Made by a program: the position numbers and the translations under genes
Shown here: positions 12,389 through 24,345 of the stretch, piece by piece
Position numbering within the stretch: position 1 is the stretch's first letter
Layout: every line of letters begins with the position of its first letter
Source of the DNA: Amborella trichopoda
Taxonomy: Eukaryota; Streptophyta; Magnoliopsida; Amborellales; Amborellaceae
DNA length: 64,000 nt
NCBI RefSeq assembly: GCF_000471905.2
Contig: NW_006499848.1
Coordinates: 1,753,388 to 1,817,387, forward strand
Reading direction: 5' to 3'
Notes under the pieces: model-generated
Database searches by the model: none
Seen by the model: the letters and a program-made list of their open reading frames with translations, nothing else
Told to the model about the DNA's origin: nothing

Positions 12389-14229
12389 GTAAAACCCTAA
12401 TTCCACTCTTAAGAAGTAACCCTAATATCAATTTATCCTGAATCGCATTTTTCTTCGAATCCTTTGATAAATTGTTTTGATTGCAAGTTTTCCTCCACAA
12501 ATTTTTCTAGCAATTGATTTTATTTTCAGAGTGATTGCCACGATAATTTGCTTTATATAGGCGCCAATTGCTGCTTTGTTTTGTTTCTAAGGTTAGGGTT
12601 TCTATATTAGATTTGGTGGGAACTGATTTTTCCATGATAAACTGTGATTCTTCAGTTTTATCTTTTTGCAGCGGTCATGAATTAAAAACGAGATATTTAA
12701 GTTTGATGTGAATAGGCTTTGCCTTGTTGTCAAACTGAACTATGAAAATGTGGTGAATTTTGCCCCTTTACTTGAAGATATTCCTTTTGGAAATTAATCA
12801 GCTCAATTACATGGGGGGTACTGTGGATATAAATGTGAGGCTGAGATGCATGATGCATTTGAGATCTGATAATAAACTTATTTAATTAACAATTTTAGCA
12901 GAATTTTTTTGAAAGATTTTGACTAGTATGCTGATCCTAGATGGTTGATGCTCTTCAGACCGATTGAACTTGGATTTTTGACCGAACACTATCCAACTTG
13001 AAGTCAAACCAGCTTAATTGCTTGATTTGGTGAATCAGTTATTGTGATTTTCTTTCCTTAATTATATATAAGGAAATTGCTACAATCAACTTATCTTGAC
13101 GAGGCAAAACATTAAAACAATCCATAATAGATCATTGAAATTGAGAATGTATAGACACAACTTTTTTATCCACCCATCGATCTGCTCAGTGCATTCATAA
13201 TTTGAAACTGCATTTAGTTAAGTTTGTTGAACTTTCACGAAATATAGTTCTGTAATATTTCATCTTCCTCTTTAGAGAAAGTACTGGGTAGTGTTATTGC
13301 TATGATTTCTGTACTGTTGATCGCATGAGATGCACACGGGGTTTATAATTAGATGAAAGAAAGGGTGCAAGCCTAAGCAATAGGAGTCCGTTGGGCTGTA
13401 TATATCTCATATTTATTTGGCAGATACACATTTGTTAAGCTAATTGCACTAGCATTTTTGGAGGATTTAGGGGTTTATGTCCAAGTTCAAAGATGATATT
13501 TCCATCATAGGGCATAGGGATGCTGGGTGATTTGTTAGGGTGGTATTTGCATTTCGGGGTCACATTTGTTTTTTAGTGTTAGAGTTTGGCTTAGTTTTAT
13601 GGTTGGCAATGCTATTAGACTGAAGCTCCAGTTTGATGTGTAGTGGCTTGGAATCTTGTTGACTCGTTTCCATGATTGTTGGCATTGCTTCTTCTAGTGA
13701 TGTATTGTTCTAGGAATACTTGGAGTGGGGAGGATGCGGTAGTGAGGTGCCCTTTGTAATCGTCCTTCAAAACTGACCTTAGGTTTGATAAGGATTGGAT
13801 GATGATGAATTGATGATGAGGTGATAATATGACAATGTGGAAGTGGGTTATCAAAAGTAGATTCTAATTGTGCTATTCTTCAACATATCATAATAGGATG
13901 ACTTTCCAAGTCATTTTGTATGGGGAATCCTTGGACTGCCTTGCTTATTATGTTCTGGTTGGCTATGATTGACACGCTTCTCATTCGGAAGTGTCCTCAG
14001 AAGTGTGGTTTCGATTAAAGAACATAGCATTTGTAGAGAGATGATGGGGAGACCATAAACCGCCTTTTATTGCATAACCTCGGTAGGAGGATCTAGAGCT
14101 TCTCCTCAAATCTCATCATTGTTTATTAGGTGATATTGTATGAGTTCGAACTACTAGTCCACTTCTTCTCGATAGAGTATGAGTTTCTCTATAAAAATGA
14201 GGAAGTTGAAAAGAAGTTATAATATGAAG

Positions 14230-14530
14230 AGTAGGAATGCTTGGCCTCTAGTTAGTCCCGGATAGATGCAGCTTTTCTCCCTACCTCTGAACTAGCTACC
14301 TACTTCCTTCTCGCTTACTCAGCCCACTAGATAGACCAGCACTATTAACTAGCAGGTAGGATCTACAAGCAAAGCTCGAGGGGGTAGCGTTCCACCTCTG
14401 CTAGCAGCAAGTTAAGTGAGCTAGCAAGGAGTGAACGAGGCAAGGGCAAGGAAAGGCAAGTGCAAAGTCGAGCTGCAAGTCTCGCGTGTGTGTCGACTGA
14501 GAGCGAGAGCTGGTAGGTGTGTCGTAGCGA
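14230..14530. other. CTAG/GCAAG-rich segment, possibly of organellar origin
   Basis: Base composition changes abruptly here to balanced GC with repeated CTAGC, GGCAAG and AGCGAG words, for example GAGCTAGCAAGGAGTGAACG. This texture is typical of plant mitochondrial intergenic DNA and unlike the AT-rich surroundings. I cannot name a mitochondrial gene in it, so a nuclear mitochondrial insertion is only a suggestion. Confidence 0.3.
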
Positions 14531-15147
14531 GCTAAGACCAAAATTGATATGAATGGAAGATGCCTCTTGAACTTCCTTTACTCGGAAAGTCTTTCAATTT
14601 AGTTTGTCATTTTTTTGCTTTTAGCTCTCACGTGTTGTTGCTTGTCATCTCCATTTCTTCAGATGGGGTCATTACTTTAGAAGTAGCAAACTGCATATAG
14701 AATAGGTTTAGGGGTGTCTCTGTAATACCGCGTGTTTTTCCCATTATGGAGTTGCACAAGATAACATGGCTCCTGCATAAATTTGACGCACGAGGTGGGC
14801 ATAGAAAGAAATGTTTTTTTGGTATTTGATTAGGAATTATAGTTAAGTTAGGATTTGGGAGTTCTGAAGGGCTCTGGTACTTACAAAGATTAAGAGAGTA
14901 GGTGTTGGGCATTATGAATGCTTCCTAATTGGTATAGAATTGGATAATAGAACTAGAGTTAACTTTATTGGGAAGAGTTTGGTTGGGTTAGGGTAAGGTT
15001 TATGATAGGTTTTAGGTTTTCTAAGAGGGTTAAAGTTGCTGGAGTTTAGCAGGTCCATTTAATAGAAGGATGATGAGAAGGATCCTAGGTTTTAATTAAT
15101 AAAAATTAGGGTTTGAATTTAAGTTATGTATATGGTTAGGGTAGCTC

Positions 15148-15275
15148 TTTTTTTTTTTGTCCTTTTTCTTTTTTGTGGATTAGCAAGGAAGGGTTCCCCT
15201 ACCCGTGATAGGAGTAGAACTCAAGATGTCATGTATGGAACCTCACTACCCTGACCAACTAGACCTTGAATCCAT
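15148..15275 (-). mobile_element. tRNA-derived SINE
   Basis: Read on the minus strand, the unit begins near GGTCTAGTTGGTCAGGGTAG, which fits a pol III A box. About 35 bases later comes GAGTTCTACTCC, a degenerate B box. It ends in an A-rich tail (plus-strand T run near 15149-15159). Layout and length (about 125 bp) fit plant SINEs. No target duplication was confirmed. It lies inside the long intron, antisense to the host gene. Confidence 0.55.
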
Positions 15276-17754
15276 TCCTGTTATTGAGCTAGTTTACCTA
15301 GGGTTTGGCTAAGGTTTATGGAAGGGTTTGAATAGATGATAGATTTGGTTTTGGGGAATCATGAATGGGGATGGTGCCACAAATGTAGGGAAAGAAAAAG
15401 GATGCCCAATCTTAATGTGGAGAAGCTCCAATCAACGAGCTAGGGTTATGAGGAATTGCACAACTTGGATAGAATTTGACATAAGCTTGCTTGGGTATTT
15501 ATTAATGTTTGGATGCGGCTCAGCCGCATAACTGTGACCCTGACTGGTTTGACTTACTTGGGTGTAGTTTGCACCAAGCTGCCCAAAGCCCCAAAAAGCC
15601 CAAAAAAGTGGAAAAATAGTGAAATGTTGTAAATATAAAAATAAGAATAAATATAAAAAAATATATAAAAGATGGATCATATGAATTTAAAGTCAAAATA
15701 ATAAAATTTATCCTAGGAATATTTTAAATTCGAAAAAGGAAATTTTCCAAAAAATTTGTGGCTGATCCCTCCAAATCATTCTCGTCATGAATTCATTCCT
15801 CGAATCCTTGTCAAAAGTTCCTTAGACAGCCCCAATCAAAACCTCCCAAATCCAGATATTTACTTAGATTTTGGATTTGATCTAGTCGATTGAAGCTCAT
15901 GAAAATTTTGAGCAAATAGTAGATATAGAACCAAAATTTCATAAATCCGTATTCTTTTACTTTTTTTCTTCTTTTTTTTCCTTGTAAACAACCCTTTGAT
16001 TGGATGGAGAATCCACAAATGAGGTTGGGGAACAAATTTCATCAACAATTTACCTGTCGTCGCAAAGAAATCGTATCTTTTTTAACATTGGGCAAAAACC
16101 TAGGCAATATTTCAATGTCCCAAATATTGTAGGGTATTTTTTGACACTTGTATTCCCGGTGCAAATAAGGAGGAAAAAGTACCCTCATAACTAGGCAAAA
16201 TTCGGCTCCAGGCATACTGAAAAAGTATCTCATAACTACAGCCGTATTATTGGGGTCCTAGATGAGTATTAGACTGCTTCCATTGGATTCAGAAGATCCA
16301 AAACCCCCAGATATCAAATTTCAGCTCATTCTGGCACTTCTGGACCATTCTAGGGACAATTTACCCAAAAGGGAAGGCTTTACACTATTTTGGTACACCC
16401 TCGGTGAACCAGTTTCCAGTAATGGAAACTGTGCCTTTTGAACTCGTGATGATCTTCCAAAGGCTGTAACTTCTCCGATTTAAGCCCAATCAAACCCAAA
16501 TTTCAGAGGGTTCTTCGTCTCGTCAACGCGCACATTTTGATGTATGGCACAGCCCGAGACAGAAGAAATCCAAGAGAGAAGTTGTATAAAAAAACTCATG
16601 TGTTGCAGATTTTTGCAAGATGGACCTTTTGACCAGGTGGCCGTATCATGAAGAGCCGACCTCGGATCGTCTTGAAAACGGGTCTGTTGTGACCGTGATG
16701 TTGAGGGCTTCGATTTGAGGTAAACATCACAGGTGATGAAAGGCCAAAGATGTCGTATTTTGAGGTTGCAACAAGGGACATTTTCTAACAACCGGAATCC
16801 CATAATCCGACAACTTCCCCATTTCAGAAAGTGATGATCCGGCAACCAAATCGAGCCATTTTTATCACAAAATGATCGTGGCGGCTTCCCCGTCACTCTA
16901 TGATGACAAAATCGATCCAAAACATCAAGAAATGGACAAGATCAAGCATTCAAGATTGCAAGTTTCTCATCTTTCGTCGGATTTCAAGAGGAGTTAGAAA
17001 CCTCGATTCAAGGATCAAATCATATATCAAAATGATCGTCTCACCAAGACCACCACTTTTACGATGTTATTTTGCTTGAAGGTTGCCGGAAGAGCTTGAA
17101 ATAGGCCCAGAACGATCACCATAGTCTATGGTGCCTTTTTGGGGACCATCTCGTCATTTTCAAGATTCTGGATGGGGGCAAAGTGGCCATTTTGCCCCAA
17201 AAACGGGATTTAATTTTAATTAACAAAAATTGTAATTTTTGACAATTTGGCTTGCTTTGAATCATCCACATTTGTTTCAAGGGAATGATATATAAACACC
17301 TTATGCTCATTTGTAACCCTAAGGTGGGATGTAAGTTCTAAATGTTGGCAAAAGTTAATGAAATACATTGAGCTTCCCTTTAGTTTGTGATTTTTGACTC
17401 TAGCTTCTTCATCCCAAAGAGAGGAGAGAGAAAACTTTCACTCATTGAAAACTAACCCTAAAATCTCCCACTTCCAACTTAGAACTTTCCACTCCCAAAC
17501 CTTTTACTTCCATCTCTCTTAATTTCTACTCCCATACACCCTAGTCACATCTCCCATAGTTCCTACCCCATACATCTTAGGCTTACTTTCCATAGTCCTT
17601 TGTTTGTAAGTCTTAACTCTGCACCCTTACTTCAACATCAAAGCACTCAACACACCTTCAAGGATACACCAAGAAGGCTAGGAGCCTAGGACCAACTTAG
17701 CCCCCTCTCCGATCCAGACCCAAGGTCCACACTAGGTAACCGCCCTTACTCTCT

Positions 17755-18115
17755 TTCTCTCTCTCTCTTTCACTTCTCTCTCACTCAGTCTCTGATCGGG
17801 AGAGCCCCTGGTCGAGACCAAGAGCGAGAGGGGGAAATAAAGAAGAAAGAAGACAGAAAGAGTGACAGAAAGGGGGGTCCGAGATCGAGAGAGAGGGGGA
17901 GAGAGAGAAAGAGAGGGAAAACCGAGAGAGGGAGAAGAATATAAAGAGAGAGAACCGAGAGAGAAAGGGACAACTGAGAGAGGGAGAGATGGGTAGAAGA
18001 AGAGAAAAGAGTATGAAAGAAAGAGAAAGAGAGGGGATCGGGGACTTAGCCCCCGGTCCGAGACCGAGTGAGAGAGAAGAGAAAGAGAGAGAGAGAGAAG
18101 AAGAAGAGAGAGAAA
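17755..18115. repeat. GA/CT-rich low-complexity centre of the inverted repeat
   Basis: The sequence is CT-rich up to about 17790, then GA-rich to 18115. Runs of GAGAGA alternate with CCGAGA and GGTCCGAGATCGAG. It is the symmetry centre of the 8.3-kb inverted repeat; the outer parts pair and the middle 200 bp form the loop. The minus-strand open frame here is a serine/leucine-rich artefact. Confidence 0.8.
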
Positions 18116-18508
18116 GATAGTAGGGGTAGTTACCTAGTGTGGCCCTTGGGTCTAGACCAGGGAGGGGGCTCGGTTGGTTATAGCCTTCTTGGTGTATTAT
18201 TGAAGGTGGGTTAAGTGCTTTGATGTTGAAGCGAGGGTATAAGGTTAAGGCCTATGAACTAGGGACTATGGAAAGTAGGCTTAAGGTGTATGGGGTAGGA
18301 ACTATGGGAGATGTGACTGGGGTGTATGGGAGTAGGGATTAAGGGAGATGGAAGTAAAACGTTCTAGGTTGGGAGTGGAAAGTTCTAAGTTGGAAGTGGG
18401 AGATTTTAGGGGTAGTCCTCAATGAGTAAAAGTTTTCTCTCTCCTCTCTTTGGGGTGAAGAAGATAGAGTAAAAAATCACAACTAAAGGGAAGCTCAATG
18501 TATTTCAG

Positions 18509-20426
18509 TGTTAAAAAAAGCGGACCGCCCAGCGCCTAGGTGGTCCCGAAGGCCTGGGCGCATCGCCTAGGCCTAAGCGGACAAACTGGGTGGCAGTCCC
18601 TAGGCAATACGAAACTCGCCTAGGCGGGCGCCCATGGCCTGCGCCTCGCTTATGGGCGGAATTTATTTATTTTTAATTGTATTGATTTTTTTTGAAATAT
18701 AAAAGGTTTGAAGGATGGGCTTTAGGTTCATGTCAAACCTGAACCCACAAAAACCCATTTTAGAGAGAAAGAAACCTCAAGAAAACTAAATTTTGTGACT
18801 TTCATTGGATAGAAGTGTTTCTCAAAGTTATGGAAAACGGATCCAAAGATCACCCGGGTAGATATCATTTAGTTTTGGAGTTTTATAATCCTATTAGAGG
18901 GTGTTTTTCATTATTTTAGCACCAGAAAACATCTCAGAGGTGGGAGTCTGGAGTTCAAGCAATAAAAGTAACTGCAAAAATTTATTTCGTAGATTGCGTA
19001 TTTTATTTTGAGATGTCTTCTTCAGGATCTAGTCAAAGTAGAGATTTTGGTTGGAAATATGGATATTTTTTGTGAAAAAGACACGAAATAGGGTATAAAC
19101 CGGTTTAAGAAACATCATACCGGTATTAAGGGGGGTATTGCCCTTTGTAAAAATGTTCCTGAAGCTATCAGAGAGGAGATTAAACAATATATGAGTTTTG
19201 TAAAATGAAAACAGGAACAAAATTCTTGTTATATGAATAGATCTATTTATGCTACGTCTAGAAGAAGTGATCCGGGTTGGAAGTATGGTTATAACCTAAA
19301 ACCAAATGATAAAAATTGTATAAGATGTAATTTTTGTACAAAAGATACCAATGGGGGTACTAACCGATTTAAGAAATACCTTGCCAGTATTAAACGAAAT
19401 GTTGCTTCTTATAAAAAAGTTCCTGAAGCTATTCGAGATGAGATCAGACAACTTCTGAATTTAAAAGAACCAGAAAATGATGAAAATGAGTTTTGTTCTA
19501 CGGAAATATCTTCTCCAGGTTCTTCTAGAAGTGGTGATCCGGGTTGGATGTATGGTTATAACCCGAATCTAAATGACAAAAATCGTATTAAATGTAATTA
19601 TTGTGGAGTGTGGAAAGGATACTAATGGGGGACATTTACTGGTTTAAAAAATACCTCGACGGTATTAACGGGGATGTTGCCCCGTGTAAAAATGTTCCTG
19701 AGGCTACCAGGGAGGAAATTTTAGAATATTTGAGTTAAAGGAAGCACAAAAAGATAGAAAAGGGTAGAGCACCCAAGACTCCTAGGGCCTCATCTGCACA
19801 TACTAGTAAGAGGGAGCTAGAAGAAGAGGAGGAAGAGGCAAATTCAAAAGAAACAGAGGAGGACGAGCATTATATTGAAGAGGGAGATGACTTTGATGAT
19901 GATAGCCTTGATTCTAATGCATATGAAGAAGCTTACCTTATTCCTTCTGATGATGATGACTGAAGACTCTTAGGTGTTGAGTGTTGAGTGTTGACTGTTG
20001 TGTTGAGTCTTGAGTGTTGACTATTGTGTCCTAGACCGTGTATTTTCTGAATTTTTATGTATTTTCTTTTTCTAATTTTTAGTTTCTAGTTTTACTATCT
20101 AACTTTTGTGTGTACAGTTTGCAGTGTATCAAACTATCAGTGCATGCTTGTATGATTTTACTGTTTAGCATTGTATGAAAATATAGATTATGGTCTTAGG
20201 GATTATCAAAATTCTCTTCTCGACTTCTATTTTTTTTAAAAAAACTGGGATTATGGTCTTATGGATTATCAAAATTCTTATGGATTAATCATTATCAGTC
20301 ATCACTCATCATTTGTTTTTTTTTTTTTCAACCGGGTCGCCCAGGTTCTGGGTGCCCTCCTAGGCCCTGGGCGGCCTAGACCCCCATGGCTGCCAGGGTG
20401 CCGCCTAGCGCTTTTTGAAACTATGG
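18509..20426 (+). mobile_element. Internally deleted hAT transposon with 8-bp target duplication
   Basis: TATTTCAG flanks both sides (18501-18508 and 20427-20434). The uninterrupted target site can still be read in the left arm of the palindrome (reverse complement near 17355-17375). The termini TGTTAAAAAAAGCG and, reversed, CCATAGTTTCAAAAAGCG form imperfect inverted ends next to GC-rich subterminal repeats (GCGCCTAGG, CCTGGGCG). Inside are BED-type zinc-finger remnants and an acidic C-terminal tail. The middle of a normal hAT transposase (catalytic region, DUF659-type region and dimerisation domain) is absent. It is therefore a non-autonomous deletion derivative of 1.9 kb. Related end fragments occur at 36644-36854 and near 37600-37690. 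Confidence 0.8.
19010..19963 (+). pseudogene. hAT transposase remnant: three tandem BED zinc-finger units plus acidic tail
   Basis: The longest open piece (19233-19625, 130 codons) contains two BED-type units. One reads SDPGWKYGYNLKPNDKN then CIRCNFC, with GGTNRFKKYLA and a VPEAIRDEIRQLL helix after it. The next starts GDPGWMYGYNPNLNDKN then IKCNYC. A third, more decayed unit lies just upstream (19010-19210, SRDFGWKYGY). The end of the second-to-last unit breaks by frameshift after CGVWKGY. From about 19740 a frame reads a Glu-rich tail (ELEEEEEEANSKETEEDEHY) and ends near 19963 in SDDDD and a stop. Such DPGW...CNYC modules and acidic tails belong to plant hAT transposases; the usual number of BED units is one. 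The His ligand appears replaced (KKYLA rather than K.HLA), so DNA binding by the surviving units is doubtful. Confidence 0.7.
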
Positions 20427-21016
20427 TATTTCAGTAACTTTTGCCAACATTTTGTACTTATATCTCACCTTTGGGTTACAAAAAGTATAAGGTGTTTATA
20501 TATCATGCCCTTGAAACAAGGATGATTAAAAGCTAGCCAAATTATCAAAAATTACAATTTTTGTTAATTAAAATTGAATCCCGTTTTTTGGGGCAAAATG
20601 ACTATTTTGTCCCCGTTCAGAATCTTGGAAATGACAAGATGGTCTCCAAAAAGGCACCATAGACTATGTTGATCATTCGGGGCCTATTTCGGGCTCTTCC
20701 GGCAACCTTCCGGCAAAAATAACATCGTAAAAGTGATGGTCTTGGTGAGACGATCATTTTGATATATGATTTGATCATTGAATCGAGGTTTTGAACTCTT
20801 GAAATCCGGCAAAAGATGAGAAACTTGCAATCTTGAATGATTGATCTTGTCTGTTTCTTGATGTTTTGGGTCAATCTTTTCATCACAGAATGACAGGGAA
20901 GCCGCCACGATCATTTTGTGATAAAAATGGCTCGATTTGGTTGCCGGATCATCACTTTCCGAATTGGGAAGTTGCCGGAATTTGGGATTCCGGTTGCCGA
21001 AAATGTCCCTTGTTGC

Positions 21017-23443
21017 TGTTAGGATATGTATATACATCATTACGAATACATATCAGTATATCTCTTGATAAGATTAGGATATGTATCATACTGATACATA
21101 TCAGTATGGATATGCATCTGTATCAATACATATCTCTTGATAAGATTAGGTGGTGTCTATCCATAACCATTGGTATTTATCTTTGACTGTTACTGGTCGT
21201 ATGTTTATACGGAGTCTTTTATAATCTTGATTAAGCAATAGTTCTCTGGAGTATTCTGAAATAATCTTCTATGGGGGCCTAAGGCCCAAATATACAGAAA
21301 TACAGTTTCTAACATGGTATCAGAGCGATAGGTTTTTTGACACCTACTGTTCGTTTGAATATGCTACGCCATAGGTTTTCTGAGACCTACTGCTCGATTG
21401 AATCTACTACCTAAAGATCGATCTGTATCTCTACAATCGTTTGATTTGAGCCCTACTATCGGGTTGTTCCTGAATAGTCAATTAACGATCCGAGCGAGTT
21501 GCTTCCGTTGGAAAGCTTCTTTTTCCGTTTCCAACTTCGAATTCACTTGTTTCTTGAACAGCCAATCAACGATCTCGGTGAGTTGCTTCGATCCTTTACT
21601 TTGCAAATTTTCCGTCCTTTGCTCTGAAAATCCCATCGAGTTTGCTTCTGAAAAGCTTGTACCAATTTTTGCTTTGCAAATTCTCTAAGCCCGTCACAAT
21701 TTTTCATTACATAATCTCATTACAAATTTGCAAAGCAAATCCGTCAAAATCTTGTTACATATTTTCAAGGCAAATCCATCAAAATAAGTTGGGTTCCTAT
21801 CACAAAGTTTGCTTAAGCAAATTTGCAAAGCAAATCCATCAAAATAAATTTGTCCAAGGTGATTCCATTAAAAAAGCTTCCGTTCCAACAACTTTATCCT
21901 GTTTCTCTCTCTAGACCGAGTCTTGTCCAAGGTGCTTCCATTCAAAACCTTCCTTTGTTGTTGCTAGATAAAGTTGTTCCGTCTCTAGATAAAGTTGTTG
22001 CAAGAGGGGAAAAGTTTCTACGGTTGCATAACCAAAGACTACAATATTACGCTCAAAATCGAGCACTATGGGTGCATGGTTGATCTCCTAGGCCATGCTG
22101 GCCTCTTAATCGAGGCCCAACAGTTGATAGAGAGCATGCCCATGAAGCCTGACACTATTGTTTGGGGAGCTTTGCTTGGTGCATGTAAGCTTCATGGTGA
22201 TCTTGAGCTTGGAGAAAAGGTATTGAACCGTGTGCTTGAGTTGAAACCTCGAGATGCTGCTACCTATGTGTTGATTTCGAACATATATGTGGGGGCAGGG
22301 AGATGGGGTGAGGTCAAGAAGGCGAGAAAGGCAATGAGAGAGAAAGGGATCAAGATTTCACCAGGTTGGAGTTCAATAGAAATTGAGGGAATAGTTCACC
22401 AATTCTTAGCGGGCAATAGATCTCATTCTAGGAGTAAAGAGATTTATGCAACGTTGGAAAAGATTATTAAGAGATTGAGATTGGAAGGGCACTTACTAGA
22501 TACTAAGAACGTGGAGAAAGAAGATGCATTGCGTTACCATAGCGAGAAGTTGGCCATTGCTTTTGGTTTTATCGTTACAAGAAGTTGCGATAAGATTTAT
22601 GTTGTGAAGAAACCTTTGCATATGTGGAGATTGCCATTCGGCCATGAAAGCGATCTCTAGGATCTTTTGATAGGGAAATTATTATTAGAGATCGAATGCG
22701 ATTCCACCACTTCATAGATGGTTTTTGCTCATGCATTATTGGTGATCCATGGAGCCAAATGCTGATATTTTTTTGGCTCTTCCAAGTGCCTTGTGTTTGA
22801 TGATCGAATTTCTAGATCCTGATTGATGATCAAGTTTTTCGTTACTTGATCCTATTTAATGATTGAGTTTTGCATTACTCAATCCGATTGGATGATGGAG
22901 TTTTTTGTTATTCCATCTTGTGTGATGATTAGTTTTTTCGTTACTCGATCCTCTAATGATCGTGTTTTTCATTACTCGATCCAGGGTGTTCCTGAGGCCG
23001 TCTGTTCCTAACGTCTGCCGCCGCTTTTATGTGCTTGTTGTTCAAGCAATCTGAAGGTTGTTCAAACATAACCTTGTTTTTGGCAACTTAGTATTGCTCA
23101 AACTCTAGCTGCCTTGTGTCAAAGCATCTTGAGTTTGAGGGGGAGTGTTAGGATATGGATATACATCATTACGGATACATATCAGTATATCTCTTGATAA
23201 GATTACGATATGTATCATACTAATACATATCAGTATGGATATGCATCTGTATGGGTACATATCTCTTGATAAGATTAGGTGGTGTTTATCCATAACCATT
23301 GGTATTTATCTTTAACTGTTACGGACCGTATATTTATACGGAGTCATGTGTATTCTTGATTAAGCAATAGTTCTCTGCAGTATTATGAAATAATCTTCCA
23401 TGGGGGCCTTAGGCCCAAATATGCAAAAATACAATTTCTAACA
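21017..23443 (+). mobile_element. Non-autonomous LTR retrotransposon, 2.4 kb, carrying a host gene segment
   Basis: Two 298-bp direct LTRs (21017-21314 and 23146-23443) start TGTTAGGATATG and end TTTCTAACA. A 5-bp target duplication GTTGC flanks them (21012-21016, 23444-23448). A primer binding site TGGTATCAGAGCG follows the left LTR, complementary to initiator tRNA-Met. A polypurine tract (TTTGAGGGGGAG) precedes the right LTR. By eye the LTRs differ at about two dozen positions (roughly 8%), so the insertion is old but still clear, probably several million years. No gag or pol is recognisable. The interior carries part of a PPR-DYW gene. It sits inside the right arm of the giant inverted repeat, so it is younger than that structure. 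It is a fossil; Copia-like affinity is suggested only by the primer site. Confidence 0.85.
22000..22735 (+). pseudogene. Captured 3' part of a PPR-DYW gene inside the LTR element
   Basis: The interior of the LTR element reads the end of a plant PLS-class PPR protein: KIEHYGCMVDLLGHAGLL, then MPMKPDTIVWGALLGACKLHG, then E-motif residues (LKPRDAATYVLISNIYVGAG), the E+ region (GWSSIEIEGIVHQFL) and DYW-deaminase landmarks. These include YHSEKLAIAFG, with the HxE zinc/catalytic site. Further on are CGDCH and RFHHFIDGFCSC-like strings. The upstream PPR repeats are missing. It is a decayed copy, not a working gene. No intron is visible, as expected for a segment acquired through RNA, but PPR genes are often intronless, so this is weak evidence. 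The parent gene is not in this window; the PPR gene at 56113-60927 lacks a DYW domain. Confidence 0.8.
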
Positions 23444-24345
23444 GTTGCAACCTCAAACTATGATATTTGGTCTTTTATCACATGTGATGTTTACCTCAAA
23501 TCGAAGCCCTCGATGTCACGATCGCAACAGACACGTTTTGAAGACGATCCGAGGTCGGGGCTTCATGATACGGTGATCAAAAGGGTCTCCATCTTGCAAA
23601 AATCTGCAACACGAGTTTTCTTATGCAACTTCTCTGTAGGATTTCTTCCGTCTCGAGCCGTGCCATTCATCAAAACGTGTGCGTTGACGAGACAAAGAAG
23701 CCCTTGAAATTTGGGTTTGATTGGGCTTAAAATGGAGAAGTTACGGCCTTTGGAAGATCATCCCAAGAGTTTATAAGGCATAGTTTCCACTGGAAACTGG
23801 TTCACTGGGGGCATATCAGAATAATGTAAAGCCTTCCCTTTTTGGTTAAGTTGATCCTAGAATGGTCTAGAAGTGCTAAAATGAGCTGAAATTTGATATC
23901 TGGGGGTTTTCAGACCTTCTAAATCCATTGGAAGTAGTCTGGTACTCATCTGTGACCCAGATAATAGGGTTGTAGTTATGAGGTACTTTTTCAGCATGCT
24001 TGGAGCAGATTTTGAAAATTGATTTTCCGTCTGATCTGCTTTAACTTCGGCAGATCGTGACGAAACTTGGCGGGTGTTCTTAGGGAGTCAAATGCCACCC
24101 CCACACGCCTTTTGGGACCAATCCGAGGCCTTTCAAAATTCACTCAAGAACAGGGTTTATTCTATCAGTGCTTTCGTAGTCCATAGGTATTTTAGTACTT
24201 GTAGGCCTAGGTCGCGACTAGCTTCCTTCTTATTCGCACCAGGGATACAAGTGTCAAAAAATACCTTACAACACCAAATCCATCGAATTTGATGGTTTTT
24301 GCTCAAATTTGATCTATCTATTGCTATTTGGGGGTGGTATCGACA

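Larger units (their letters stand above)
16055..24345. repeat. Giant interrupted inverted repeat with TGTCG...CGACA ends
   Basis: The left arm (16055 to about 17810) is the reverse complement of the right arm (about 18065 to 24345) once two later insertions are removed from the right arm. Landmarks pair across the whole length: TGTCAAAAAATACC (left, reversed, near 16140; right near 24253), CGAGGTCGG/CCGACCTCGG, GACGATCATTTTGATATATG, TATATAAACACC/GGTGTTTATATATC, and CACACTAGGTAAC near the centre. Arms are about 1.75 kb; the right arm keeps roughly 190 bp missing from the left. Outer ends TGTCG...CGACA and the internal TATATAAACACC resemble a long terminal repeat with a promoter, so the arms could be two LTR-like units head to head, or the ends of a fold-back transposon. 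No protein is recognisable in the arms. It is a fossil, interrupted by at least two insertions. Confidence 0.75.

Noticed and set aside
12174-12500. 108-codon minus-strand ORF over exon 1 of the small gene
   Set aside because: It is antisense to a better supported plus-strand exon and has no recognisable domain.
17785-17973. Ser/Leu-rich minus-strand ORF
   Set aside because: It reads the GA/CT low-complexity centre of the inverted repeat.
16480-21186. Open frames sharing PPRSFCDKNGSIWLPDHHF on both arms
   Set aside because: The identical peptide arises because the two arms are inverted copies. The frames have no homology I recognise and are not conserved as a protein elsewhere in the arms.
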